DNA of 9,867 nt from NCBI GenBank assembly GCA_016191305.1, contig JACPOX010000121.1, positions 1-9,867 on the forward strand. Direction: 5' to 3'. Shown in pieces: positions 1 to 6,556 of the stretch (the first letter of the stretch is position 1; each line of letters starts with the position of its first letter). This stretch comes from Legionella longbeachae (lineage in GTDB: Bacteria; Pseudomonadota; Gammaproteobacteria; Legionellales; Legionellaceae). The translations under genes were made by a program, and so were the position numbers. The notes beneath the pieces are model-generated. The model saw nothing but the letters and a program-made list of their open reading frames with translations. It was not told where the DNA came from and ran no database searches.

Positions 1-360
1 AATACCGCAGCTCAACAAGTCTTTTGCCATGATTTCCCCATATTGCCTTGCGAGTTTAATACCTGTTTTTGAATCCAAGTCATATACATCACCATAGACA
101 CGAGCGGCAGGCAAAGAACGAAATCCTTGGCGCAAAAATCGCTGCACAAATCCACCCTCATGATCAATCGCTAGAAAAAGAGTTGGATTGGTTTTATTGA
201 TTTCATTAACTAATTTTTCTAATTGGGGCAGACTGGTAAAATTACGCGTGAAAAGAATGACCGCACCTACATTTGGGTGCTTTAATATTTCCCGTTCAAT
301 TGGTGAAAGCTCTGTACTTTCGAGATCGACCATAAATAAATTAGAGTTTGAACTGGGCAT
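1..360 (-). CDS. nagZ: beta-N-acetylhexosaminidase NagZ (GH3), 3' part outside the window
   Basis: NagZ is a cytoplasmic glycoside hydrolase family 3 enzyme that removes GlcNAc from 1,6-anhydro-muropeptides during peptidoglycan recycling. The 120 codons seen read without a stop from an ATG at 360. They show the family N-terminus: HPNVGAVILFTRN (residues 28-40), then IDHEGGFVQRF (65-75), where D66 and R74 match the GlcNAc-binding Asp and Arg of characterised NagZ proteins, then RSLPAARVYGD. Residue 71, usually Arg in the GGRVQR form, is Phe here. The catalytic His/Asp loop lies beyond the window edge. An AAGGA ribosome-binding sequence precedes the ATG; Met10 is an alternative, less likely start. 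The gene is divergent from tgt, with 153 bp between them. The family call is firm from the motif series. Confidence 0.93.
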   Translation of the reverse strand, partial: MPSSNSNLFMVDLESTELSPIEREILKHPNVGAVILFTRNFTSLPQLEKLVNEINKTNPTLFLAIDHEGGFVQRFLRQGFRSLPAARVYGDVYDLDSKTGIKLARQYGEIMAKDLLSCGI

Positions 361-409
361 TTTGTGTCCTTGTTGGAATTTGGATGAATAAGACCATACT
401 TCCATCTTT

Positions 410-425
410 TGATATGATAATATCA
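410..425. promoter_or_regulatory. 16-bp dyad in the nagZ/tgt divergent intergenic region
   Basis: TGATAT-GATA-ATATCA is a perfect 6-bp inverted repeat around a 4-bp centre, between two divergent genes. On the minus strand a weak sigma-70-like pair (TTAATA, 16 bp, TATTAT) overlaps it and could serve nagZ. No convincing plus-strand promoter for tgt was found. In DNA this AT-rich, short dyads arise by chance, so an operator role is only a suggestion. Confidence 0.25.
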
Positions 426-513
426 TGGATTGGTTAATTATTAACATTCCTAAAGCTGGTAATCTGAGTTTGACTTAGCTATCATCGCTTTTTTTGAGTT
501 ATTTTTATCACGA

Positions 514-1674
514 ATGAACACTTTTTCCTGTGAAGTGCTTTATAAGCACTCAGCTACTCAAGCACGCGTGACACGCGTTAGTACAGCTCATGGTGAATTT
601 ATAAGCCCAGTTTTTATGCCGGTCGGCACGCGCGCGGGCGTAAATAATATGACTCCTGTTGAATTGCGAAATGCACACAGCCAAATCATTTTAGGCGGTA
701 ATACATACCATATGTTGTGTGCCCCAGGAATGGAAATAATCGAAAAAGCAGGAGGTATGCATCCTTTTATGGGATGGCATGGTCCTATGTTAACCGATAG
801 TGGTGGTTTTCAGGTTTTTAGTTTATCTAAGAATAAAGAAATTTGTACTATAGATGAAGAAGGGGCTCATTTTAGATTACCAGGTAGTCAAGGTTTGATT
901 CATATGACGCCAGAGATGTCTCTTGAAACCCAAAAAATCATTGGCGCTGATATTATTATGGCTTTTGATCAATGTACGCCTGATAGTTGTTCTAAAGAAG
1001 AAGTCAAACATATTATGACGCGGACACATCGTTGGTTAAAGCAATCAATACAATATCATCAACAATACCCTAATTCACGATATGGTTACCCCCAAGCGCT
1101 CTTTGGTATTATTCAAGGGGGTATTTTTAAAGATTTACGTTGTGAAAGTGCTGATTTTGTGTCTTCCATGAATACGGATGGTATTGCGATTGGAGGTGAA
1201 ACCATAGGTTTTGATATGGAAAGAACAGTTGAGGTCATTCGTTGGGTACGTGATTATTTGCCGGAGAATAAACCGCGCTACACTATGGGGGTTGGCATGT
1301 CGCCACAGGACCTTTTAGACGTAGTTGCGGAAGGAGTAGACATGTTCGACTGTGTTGCACCAACACGTAATGCCCGACATGGGTCTTTATATTGTGGTGA
1401 GCTGGTTCGAGAGGGGAATTGGTTGCGTTTTGCTAGTGAGTATGAGAATGAACGCATTCAAATAAAAAAGTCATACTTTGCAGATGATCTATCACCTATT
1501 ATGCCTCAATGTACTTGCTATACTTGCCACAATTATTCACGTTCTTATTTGCATCAATTAGCCAAGCAAAAATCGAATTTGTTTACTGCTTTGGCGAGTA
1601 TTCATAATATTCATGTAATGCACGATGTTTGTGATAAAATGCGTGCTTTAATAATAAACGAAAGTTCAACCTAG
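514..1674 (+). CDS. tgt: tRNA-guanine(34) transglycosylase (Tgt family, atypical pocket)
   Basis: Tgt exchanges guanine 34 of GUN-anticodon tRNAs for a 7-deazaguanine (preQ1 in most bacteria) on the way to queuosine. At 386 aa it is near the usual length. Seen in order: LTDSGGFQVFS with general-base D95; AFDQCTP (150-156) with D152 and C154; GIIQGG with Q201; MFDCVAPTRNARHG with nucleophile D279; and the zinc set C333, C335, C338 and H364 with canonical spacing. All chemistry and metal residues are present, so it should be active. Three conserved places differ: GGETIGF (227-233) where preQ1 enzymes have GGLAVGE; DQCTP instead of DECTP; and LGGNTYHMLCAPG (60-72) instead of LGNTYHLxLRPG. Substrate preference may therefore differ. 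A second, canonical tgt may exist elsewhere. The ATG at 514 is the first suitable start; no strong ribosome-binding site is visible. Confidence 0.9.
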   Translation: MNTFSCEVLYKHSATQARVTRVSTAHGEFISPVFMPVGTRAGVNNMTPVELRNAHSQIILGGNTYHMLCAPGMEIIEKAGGMHPFMGWHGPMLTDSGGFQVFSLSKNKEICTIDEEGAHFRLPGSQGLIHMTPEMSLETQKIIGADIIMAFDQCTPDSCSKEEVKHIMTRTHRWLKQSIQYHQQYPNSRYGYPQALFGIIQGGIFKDLRCESADFVSSMNTDGIAIGGETIGFDMERTVEVIRWVRDYLPENKPRYTMGVGMSPQDLLDVVAEGVDMFDCVAPTRNARHGSLYCGELVREGNWLRFASEYENERIQIKKSYFADDLSPIMPQCTCYTCHNYSRSYLHQLAKQKSNLFTALASIHNIHVMHDVCDKMRALIINESST

Positions 1675-1686
1675 GGGGCAACAGAC

Positions 1687-1716
1687 TCTAGTACAAAGTC
1701 AGTAACTTTGACTAGA
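1687..1716 (+). other. stem-loop between tgt and the cyclophilin gene
   Basis: TCTAGT, a single bulged A, then CAAAGT pairs with ACTTTGACTAGA around a CAGTA loop, giving 12 bp. It starts 13 nt after the tgt stop. No T-run follows, so it is not a canonical intrinsic terminator. It could stabilise the tgt 3' end or mark an mRNA processing site. Confidence 0.45.
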
Positions 1717-1780
1717 TTCAGCCGGATTTAGGTTCAATATACGCTATCAATTAATTTTTACAAAGATGACAGGAGATATA

Positions 1781-2281
1781 ATGGTTGTAATTAGCACATC
1801 TAAAGGTGATATTCATTTACAGTTAGATACAGAAAATACTCCCGCCACAGCAGAAAATTTTCTTAATTATGTACGCAGTGGTTTTTATAATAATACAATT
1901 TTCCACCGTGTTATTGCAGGTTTTATGATTCAAGGAGGTGGGTTCGATTCAGATATGAAACAAAAATCAACTAATGAGCCCATTAAAAATGAAGCTAAGA
2001 ACGCAAAGCCCAATAAACGAGGCTCAATTGCAATGGCTCGAACCATGGATCCGCATTCTGCAAGCGCTCAGTTTTTTATTAATGTTGCTGACAATGGCTT
2101 TTTAAACTATAGCGGTGAACATATGCAGGGATATGGTTATTGTGTGTTTGGAGAAGTTGTTGAGGGTATGGATGTTGTCGATGCGATTGCCAAAGTGAAA
2201 ACTGGACAAAGCATGGGGCATGCAGATGTTCCGGTTGAGGAAGTGAGTATTATTGAAATCAAAGAAGTTTCGGATCAATAA
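1781..2281 (+). CDS. ppiB: cyclophilin-type peptidyl-prolyl cis-trans isomerase (PpiB-like)
   Basis: This enzyme catalyses cis-trans isomerisation of Xaa-Pro bonds and assists folding. There is no signal peptide, so it should be cytoplasmic. The 166-residue product matches E. coli PpiB (164 aa) along its length: [10 protein letters not shown] (35-44), GFMIQGGGF (47-55), [15 protein letters not shown] and [16 protein letters not shown]. Catalytic-site positions R43, F48, Q51 and F99 are present. The Trp of E. coli GWGYCVF, where cyclosporin binds, is Tyr here. An in-frame ATG at 1766 would add five residues. The start at 1781 is preferred because AGGAG lies five bases upstream of it and the N-terminus then matches PpiB. 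The gene follows tgt on the same strand after a 106-bp gap and ends before a terminator. Confidence 0.95.
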   Translation: MVVISTSKGDIHLQLDTENTPATAENFLNYVRSGFYNNTIFHRVIAGFMIQGGGFDSDMKQKSTNEPIKNEAKNAKPNKRGSIAMARTMDPHSASAQFFINVADNGFLNYSGEHMQGYGYCVFGEVVEGMDVVDAIAKVKTGQSMGHADVPVEEVSIIEIKEVSDQ

Positions 2282-2336
2282 AGCTCCAACATTTTTACTT
2301 CCTAATATAGCTTGGATTATCGGGCTATATTATCCT

Positions 2337-2379
2337 AAAAAAGCAGTAGACATTCGTAGTAGAGGTCCACTGCTTTTTT
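2337..2379. terminator. bidirectional intrinsic terminator between convergent genes
   Basis: AAAAAAGCAGT pairs with ACTGCTTTTTT. After one mismatch, GAC pairs with GTC around a 13-nt loop. The A-run and T-run flank the stem on both strands, so the structure can stop the cyclophilin transcript (plus) and the TRIC-family transcript (minus). A weaker, AT-rich 9-bp hairpin (2303-2311 with 2324-2332) lies just upstream. Confidence 0.8.
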
Positions 2380-2384
2380 AAGGA

Positions 2385-3017
2385 TTATTTTTTTCTACGT
2401 GCTTTAATATTTTCTGAATAGTCAAATATTGGTATTTCAATATGGAAAAAAATAGCAACCAGGCGCACTGTAAATATACTTACCAATGTTATAATTACAT
2501 TGATATTTTCTGGGACTTGATAATAATTCAGAATAATAAAAAGTAATGCGCCAGCAAGAGCAATGACTGCATAAAGTTCTTTTCTTAGTACCAATGGAAT
2601 ATCGTTACATAAAATATCACGTAACATGCCGCCACAAATCCCAGTGATCATCCCGCTCATGATTGCAATGCTTGGGGATAAACCATGATTTAGCGCTTTT
2701 TGTGTGCCAATAATCACAAATGTTGATAGTCCAAGTGCATCCAGGATTAAAAATATTTTTAAGATTCTAAGTAAGGAATGGGCAATAAATATGGTGAGAA
2801 AAGCGAATAATGAAGTATATAACAGGTATTCAGGATGAATAACCCAGGTCAATGGATACGTATTAAACAAGGTATCTCGTACCGTACCTCCACCTAATGC
2901 AGCAATGCTCGCAATAAGCATGACACCGAAAAAATCCATTTTTTTGCGGCCAGCGGCTAATGCACCAGTAACTGCTTCGACACAAATACCTATGATGAAA
3001 AGATAATGGAGTAACAT
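2385..3017 (-). CDS. TRIC/UPF0126 family inner-membrane protein (YadS/YicG-like)
   Basis: This is a 210-residue, very hydrophobic protein with about seven predicted membrane segments. It has the internal duplication typical of UPF0126. The first half carries GGGTVRD (42-48) and the second CGGMLRD (128-134). DALGLSTFVIIGTQ (93-106) and PLVLRKELYA (141-150) are further family-like stretches. Prokaryotic TRIC proteins form trimeric monovalent-cation channels whose pore lies within each subunit and is bent at the Gly-rich motifs. The role in this organism is unknown. The C-terminal tail is basic (KARRKK), which would favour a cytoplasmic position. The ATG at 3017 begins directly with the first hydrophobic helix. 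No strong ribosome-binding site is visible, and the nearby upstream ATG is out of frame. The gene is convergent with the cyclophilin gene and appears monocistronic. Confidence 0.88.
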   Translation of the reverse strand: MLLHYLFIIGICVEAVTGALAAGRKKMDFFGVMLIASIAALGGGTVRDTLFNTYPLTWVIHPEYLLYTSLFAFLTIFIAHSLLRILKIFLILDALGLSTFVIIGTQKALNHGLSPSIAIMSGMITGICGGMLRDILCNDIPLVLRKELYAVIALAGALLFIILNYYQVPENINVIITLVSIFTVRLVAIFFHIEIPIFDYSENIKARRKK

Positions 3018-3147
3018 ATGGACGCCATGTGTTTTAAAAATTCAATCATATCACTATTTGGTCAAATGGAGAAATATGGCTTTACCAATCATTTAGCATC
3101 TCAATCATCACTAGACTTCTACTAAAAAAGCAATTGCTCTTTTAAGG

Positions 3148-3372
3148 TTAAAAGATATGACATTTTTTCTCATCTTTAATTTCAACGAATCGGTCAAATC
3201 TTATGCAAAACAAGCTCAGAATACGGAGTAAGCTATTATAATTAAACAACATACCATCCATAGTAATTGTTCGCTGTTTAAAATCATCTCTAAATTTTTT
3301 CAAAGCATCATTTAATGGAACCAGGCTCTTTGTGGTTAAAGATCTTTTGTAAACGTCATCTAGTGACAACAA
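3148..3372 (-). CDS. doubtful small ORF, 74 codons, TTG start, CaaX-like end
   Basis: I do not recognise this product. It would be a soluble, charged, mostly helical protein (DVYKRSLTTKSLVPLNDALK near the start) ending KDEKKCHIF. The tetrapeptide CHIF has the form of a eukaryotic CaaX prenylation box after basic residues. Evidence for translation is weak: the start would be TTG without a clear ribosome-binding site, and an in-frame stop lies seven codons further upstream. A separate ATG at 3391 (MPLQFDLVVTR, then stop) overlaps its front end in another frame, so it could be the remnant of a frameshifted gene. A weak AT-rich hairpin (3124-3143) lies beyond its stop. The plus-strand promoter proposed for proB starts 20 bp beyond its 5' end. 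It may equally be a chance ORF. Confidence 0.3.
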   Translation of the reverse strand: MLSLDDVYKRSLTTKSLVPLNDALKKFRDDFKQRTITMDGMLFNYNSLLRILSLFCIRFDRFVEIKDEKKCHIF

Positions 3373-3391
3373 GATCGAACTGTAATGGCAT

Positions 3392-3420
3392 TAGACTTAA
3401 CAAAATGAACGTCGTATAAT
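3392..3420 (+). promoter_or_regulatory. sigma-70-type promoter for proBA
   Basis: TAGACT (3392-3397, four of six matches) and a perfect TATAAT (3415-3420) are 17 bp apart. Transcription would start near 3427, about 110 nt before proB. The transcript would therefore contain the whole inverted repeat at 3439-3506. Confidence 0.55.
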
Positions 3421-3438
3421 CTTAATTTAAAGAGCGAT

Positions 3439-3506
3439 AATAGGGGCTGTTGACAATTCTACTATTCTGGCCAAAATGGGCTAGCGAATTGTCAACAGCC
3501 CCTATT
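3439..3506. repeat. perfect 21-bp inverted repeat, MITE-like or terminator/attenuator
   Basis: The arms 3439-3459 and 3486-3506 are exact reverse complements (core GGGGCTGTTGACAATTC) separated by 26 bp. T-residues continue after the right arm (3505-3510), so an RNA made from the left would form a terminator-like hairpin 30 nt before proB. Long perfect arms with AT-rich flanks also resemble a small non-autonomous transposable element or an intergenic palindromic repeat. Each arm contains TTGACA. On the plus strand CAAAAT lies 16 bp after the left TTGACA, which would make a moderate promoter pointing into proB. Confidence 0.8.
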
Positions 3507-3535
3507 TTTTATCAATGTTTTATTAGTGAACTTCT

Positions 3536-4606
3536 ATGAAGATTGTCATTAAAGTAGGTACGCAAAGCATTTTAAAATCAAATGGCATGCCAATAGACCA
3601 CATCTTACTTGATTTGGTTTTACAAATTGCCACATTACAAAAATCGGGTCATCATGTTATCTTAGTTAGCTCAGGTGCAGTTGGATCTGGTCGCAAAGTT
3701 GCACGTAATTATCTTGAAAAAGAACAGCGAAATTCCGTGGGTGAAAAACAGCTTTTAGCCTCATTGGGGCAGCATGAACTTATGTCTATTTACGCTGGCC
3801 TTTTTAAAACGCATAACATATTGGTTTCACAGATTTTATTAACGAAACAAGATTTTCAAACAAGACAACATTATTTAAATATTACAAGATTACTTAACGA
3901 ATTGTTAAAACATAAGAATATAATCCCAATTATTAATGAGAATGATTCAGTTGCTATTGAAGAACTGATGTTTACTGATAATGATGAGTTAGCTGGTCTT
4001 ATTGCGGCTCAAATTAATGCCGACAAATTAATTATTTTGACAAACGTTAATGGTGTTTTTACTGGGCATCCTAGTGAACCTGACTCACAATTAATTAAAC
4101 TTATTGATCCAAATCAAAATTGGCCAAACGTTTCTTCTGCGAAGTCTGAACTTGGTCGCGGTGGAATGCTGAGCAAGTTAAACACCGCAAGAAAAATGTC
4201 TAGCCTAGGCATTTCCACTACAATAACCAATATTAATGAGCCGGATGTATTAGCCCAGGTTGTTGCTCAAAAAGAATTAGGAACCACCGTTATCACACAT
4301 AAGAAGAAATCAAATATCAAACGATGGATTGCTTATAATAGTGATAAAAAAATGGGGTCAATTTCTATTAATCAAAATTTATCAACTCTCTTAAAAGAAA
4401 ATACCCGCATTGTCAGCTTATTACCCGTAGGCATTGAAAAATGTATGGGCGAGTTCAAGAAGGGTGATTTAATAGAAATTATAAATCACGAGAATCAAAA
4501 AATAGGTGTTGGTATTGCGCGTTATGATTACAAAAAGTTACATGAATATTTAGGAGAAAAAAATAGACCTGCCTTTATTCACTATGACCATTTGCATCTT
4601 TTTTAG
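3536..4606 (+). CDS. proB: glutamate 5-kinase (gamma-glutamyl kinase)
   Basis: ProB phosphorylates L-glutamate to gamma-glutamyl phosphate, the first and normally proline-inhibited step of proline synthesis. The 356-residue product has the expected two domains. An amino-acid-kinase domain (about 1-255) shows KVGT at 6-9, VSSGAVGSG (44-52), IINENDSV (132-139), FTDNDELAGLIA (146-157), ILTNVNGVFT (167-176) and GRGGMLSKL (207-215). A C-terminal PUA domain (about 262-356) contains GEFKKGDLIEI and GVGIARYDY. LTN replaces the more usual LTD, but no key element is missing, so the kinase should be functional. ProA begins 11 nt after the stop, so the two genes form an operon. That makes it notable that proA is broken: the kinase may have no partner to accept its unstable product. 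Confidence 0.93.
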   Translation: MKIVIKVGTQSILKSNGMPIDHILLDLVLQIATLQKSGHHVILVSSGAVGSGRKVARNYLEKEQRNSVGEKQLLASLGQHELMSIYAGLFKTHNILVSQILLTKQDFQTRQHYLNITRLLNELLKHKNIIPIINENDSVAIEELMFTDNDELAGLIAAQINADKLIILTNVNGVFTGHPSEPDSQLIKLIDPNQNWPNVSSAKSELGRGGMLSKLNTARKMSSLGISTTITNINEPDVLAQVVAQKELGTTVITHKKKSNIKRWIAYNSDKKMGSISINQNLSTLLKENTRIVSLLPVGIEKCMGEFKKGDLIEIINHENQKIGVGIARYDYKKLHEYLGEKNRPAFIHYDHLHLF

Positions 4607-4617
4607 GATTTTTCTCA

Positions 4618-5527
4618 ATGTATGATCAAATTATTAATCAATTGAAATGTGTCAAAGAAACAGCGAATCTGTTAATGCTCTTATCTGATGACATACGTAA
4701 TTTAGTGTTATTAAATCTCGCTGATTCTTTACGGAACAATAAGGCTGAAATACGTTTAGAAAATCAAAAAGATTTAGTTAAATGCAGTGTATTTACTACC
4801 CCCTGATCGGGAAGCATTGCCTATTTTATTAGAGGCGATTGATTTTATCGATGTCTGTATTCCTAGAGGAAGCCAAGATTTGATTCGTTTTGTAAGAAAT
4901 AATGCAAAAATTCCAGTAATTGAAACGGGTGCAGGCATAGTTCATACTTATTTTGATCAAAGTGGAGATGTCGAAAAGGGGCGTTTAATTATTAATAATG
5001 CTAAAACAAGAAGAGTCAGTGTTTGTAATGCCTTAGATACACTCATTATTCACGAAGAACGTTTAAGCGATTTAAATCAATTGGTTGAATTACTTTCGCA
5101 ACATAATGTTGAACTTTTTGCAGATGAATTAAGTTATCAAGTGCTAAAAGAAACCTATCCCAAAGCTCTGATTCATCCAGCAACAGAAGGCGATTATGGT
5201 CATGAGTTTCTCAGTCATAAAATGTCAATAAAAACAGTTAAATCTATTGAAGGCGCAGTTTCCCATATTAAAAAATATTCATCTAAGCACAGTGAAGCTA
5301 TTATTGCTGAAGAGGAAACAGCAATTGCTTATTTTTTAAAACAAGTAGATGCTGCGGTTGTTTACGCAAATGCCTCAACTGCTTTTACAGATGGCGGTCA
5401 GTTTGGTATGACGGCTGAAATTGGCATAAGTACACAAAAAATTCATGCACGGGGTCCTATGGGGCTGGAAGCGTTAATGAGTTATAAATGGTTAGTTTTA
5501 GGAGATGGTCAAATTCGTGCTCTCTAG
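4618..5527 (+). pseudogene. proA: gamma-glutamyl phosphate reductase, internal deletion plus frameshift
   Basis: ProA reduces gamma-glutamyl phosphate to glutamate semialdehyde with NADPH. The first 53 codons (from ATG 4618) align with the start of E. coli ProA, through ENQKDL near residue 48. About 4780 the similarity jumps to another frame, which resumes with [20 protein letters not shown], matching the region near E. coli residue 175-180. It then runs to the natural C-terminus ([13 protein letters not shown]) at 5525. About 120 residues of the normal ~417 are absent, mainly the NADPH-binding domain, and the halves are out of frame: the first ends at TGA 4804-4806. The active-site Cys region survives as [11 protein letters not shown]. 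The downstream piece could start at GTG 4787 but would lack much of the cofactor domain. A ribosome-binding sequence (AGGA) precedes the first ATG at the proB end. A non-functional gene is the best reading. Confidence 0.9.
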
Positions 5528-5576
5528 TCTGAAACCATAAGTTATTTGGTAATTGAATCATAGAAAAATCCTAAAT

Positions 5577-6077
5577 TTAAGATTTTATCTGTTTGCTTTC
5601 ACGAGGATGGCTAAAATGCTTCAATGTAGCCAATGCCAGGTCAATGATTTTTTTGGACTGCTCTTCGCTAGCTTTGATTAAACTAACATCATTAATTAAT
5701 TCGATTAAGAAGTTCGGAATTTCTTGCTCCAAAAAAGTCCCATCATATAGGCAGGAAGCTTTGGAAAAAATATAATGAAGCAAATTTTTACTAATGGAGA
5801 TTTTATCTTGGGAGATCTCCTGCTCATTGTTTAAGTCTCCAAATAATAACCATCCCGGGGAAACAAAAAGTCTCATCGCTATTTCTGCTAATTTAACAGG
5901 TTCAGGAATTGCTTCTCCACGGAGATACTTTCGGCATATTTGTACTGAGTAGCCCGTAATTTCAGAAAGCTTATGAATGCACACCCCTGAAGTAGAACGT
6001 TGAGAATTAAATCCAGCAGCGATCATTGCATCACGTAAACGGTACGCAAACTGTTTTGTTAAATTCATTTTTTCCAT
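5577..6077 (-). CDS. small Cro/C1-type HTH transcriptional regulator
   Basis: The protein has about 166 residues. Its N-terminal half contains a helix-turn-helix segment (about 34-57, LSEITGYSVQICRKYLRGE) followed by PEPVKLAEIAMRLFVSPGWLLFGD. The closing SPGWLLFG is typical of phage-repressor-like XRE regulators. The C-terminal 85 residues are polar and helical, with no recognisable ligand or protease domain, so the signal it senses is unknown. Two upstream in-frame choices exist: ATG 6077 has GGAG four bases before it and is preferred, while ATG 6092 would add MGWSA without a ribosome-binding sequence. It is convergent with proA and reads away from the sRNA-like locus, so it is a plausible but unproven regulator of that locus. 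Several close homologues might occur in one genome, since such regulators often belong to accessory DNA. Confidence 0.75.
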   Translation of the reverse strand: MEKMNLTKQFAYRLRDAMIAAGFNSQRSTSGVCIHKLSEITGYSVQICRKYLRGEAIPEPVKLAEIAMRLFVSPGWLLFGDLNNEQEISQDKISISKNLLHYIFSKASCLYDGTFLEQEIPNFLIELINDVSLIKASEEQSKKIIDLALATLKHFSHPRESKQIKS

Positions 6078-6160
6078 AGCACTCCAGCCCATATAAGCAA
6101 AAACCTAGAAAGAACTTCGTATTAATATCCCTCATCCGAGCAGGCAAAGTGGCTGTAAAA

Positions 6161-6236
6161 TGTAGGTTGGCCCCAGGCCCAACATGAGCGCCAGCCAAAC
6201 ATATAGACCTTTATTGGGCCAGGAGCCCAACCTACA
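6161..6236. repeat. imperfect palindromic intergenic repeat (TGTAGGTTGG ... CCAACCTACA)
   Basis: The left arm 6161-6182 and right arm 6214-6236 are inverted copies: 10 outer bases match exactly, as does an inner GGCCCAA. The loop is 31 nt. The right arm is itself a small hairpin (TTGGGC, CAGGA, GCCCAA). The G+C-rich arms contrast with the AT-rich surroundings. This resembles REP-like dispersed repeats with TGTAGGTTGGG termini found in many bacterial genomes. Copy number cannot be judged from one window. Confidence 0.7.
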
Positions 6237-6321
6237 AATCCTTAACTTAATACTAGCGCTCCCAGTGGGAATTTAACAAAGTGTAACAAAGCGAAATTAA
6301 ATCTGCAAATAAAGAATTATT

Positions 6322-6346
6322 GGAAACTTAATGTTTCCTTTGGAAA
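6322..6346. promoter_or_regulatory. candidate operator: GGAAAC/GTTTCC dyad plus a third half-site
   Basis: GGAAAC (6322-6327), five bases, then GTTTCC (6333-6338) form an inverted repeat 15 bp upstream of a -35 box. TTGGAAA occurs again exactly 20 bp after its first copy, about two helical turns, ending near the -35. This is the layout expected for a dimeric regulator of the promoter at 6354. The adjacent HTH protein is an obvious but unproven candidate. Confidence 0.4.
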
Positions 6347-6353
6347 TTACTGA

Positions 6354-6381
6354 TTGACAATCGAAACTAAATGATTATAAT
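6354..6381 (+). promoter_or_regulatory. consensus sigma-70 promoter
   Basis: TTGACA (6354-6359) and TATAAT (6376-6381) both match the consensus perfectly, with a 16-bp spacer. The predicted start is near 6387-6390. It is the best promoter in the window, and no conventional gene follows it, only a short structured region ending in a terminator. Confidence 0.8.
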
Positions 6382-6387
6382 CCTCAG

Positions 6388-6556
6388 CTGAAACCAATGG
6401 AAAGGTTTTGATAAAAGTCCAAAAAAAGGGTGCTTGTGATAGACGATGGAACAAATATCACAAAGCAATCTGGTTAAACGGAAAAAGTGGTATAACCATA
6501 GCGGTTAACTTCGCATCTCAATGGCCTGAATGATTCCCCTCCATTCAGGCTTTCTA
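6388..6556 (+). ncRNA. candidate small RNA of about 170 nt
   Basis: The segment is bounded by a consensus promoter and an intrinsic terminator. The predicted transcript folds well. Hairpin 1 is GAAACC/GGTTTT (6390-6409). Hairpin 2 is GCTTGTGATA with TATCACAAAGC (6432-6466; 10 bp, one bulge, 14-nt loop). Hairpin 3 is TAACC/GGTTA (6493-6507). The terminator follows. TGGTTA at 6471-6476 could instead pair with TAACCA at 6493-6498, competing with hairpin 3. I do not recognise it as 6S, tmRNA, 4.5S or RNase P RNA. An alternative is a mini-mRNA: an ORF from TTG 6408 to TGA 6533 (41 residues, with LNGKSGITIAVNFASQWPE at its end) has protein-like composition, but its start is not ATG and AAAGG is only two bases before it. 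Ends are inferred from signals. Confidence 0.6.
6524..6555 (+). terminator. intrinsic terminator of the sRNA-like transcript
   Basis: GCCTGAATG (6524-6532) pairs perfectly with CATTCAGGC (6542-6550) around a 9-nt loop, followed by TTTCT. The stop codon of the alternative 41-codon ORF overlaps the left arm. Confidence 0.8.

Noticed and set aside
188..391. Plus-strand ORF of 67 codons
   Set aside because: It is antisense to the clearly coding N-terminus of nagZ and has no family features.
1766..1780. ATG five codons upstream of the cyclophilin start
   Set aside because: The AGGAG ribosome-binding sequence lies inside this stretch and fits the ATG at 1781, which also matches the PpiB N-terminus.
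5565..5586. Imperfect AT-rich palindrome between proA and the HTH gene as a terminator
   Set aside because: The stem has almost no G-C pairs and a central mismatch; a terminator role cannot be supported.
5593..5775. Plus-strand ORF of 60 codons
   Set aside because: Shadow of the HTH regulator gene on the opposite strand.
6388..6556. Identification as 6S RNA
   Set aside because: The two ends do not pair into the long closing stem with central bubble, and the remembered 6S conserved bases are absent.
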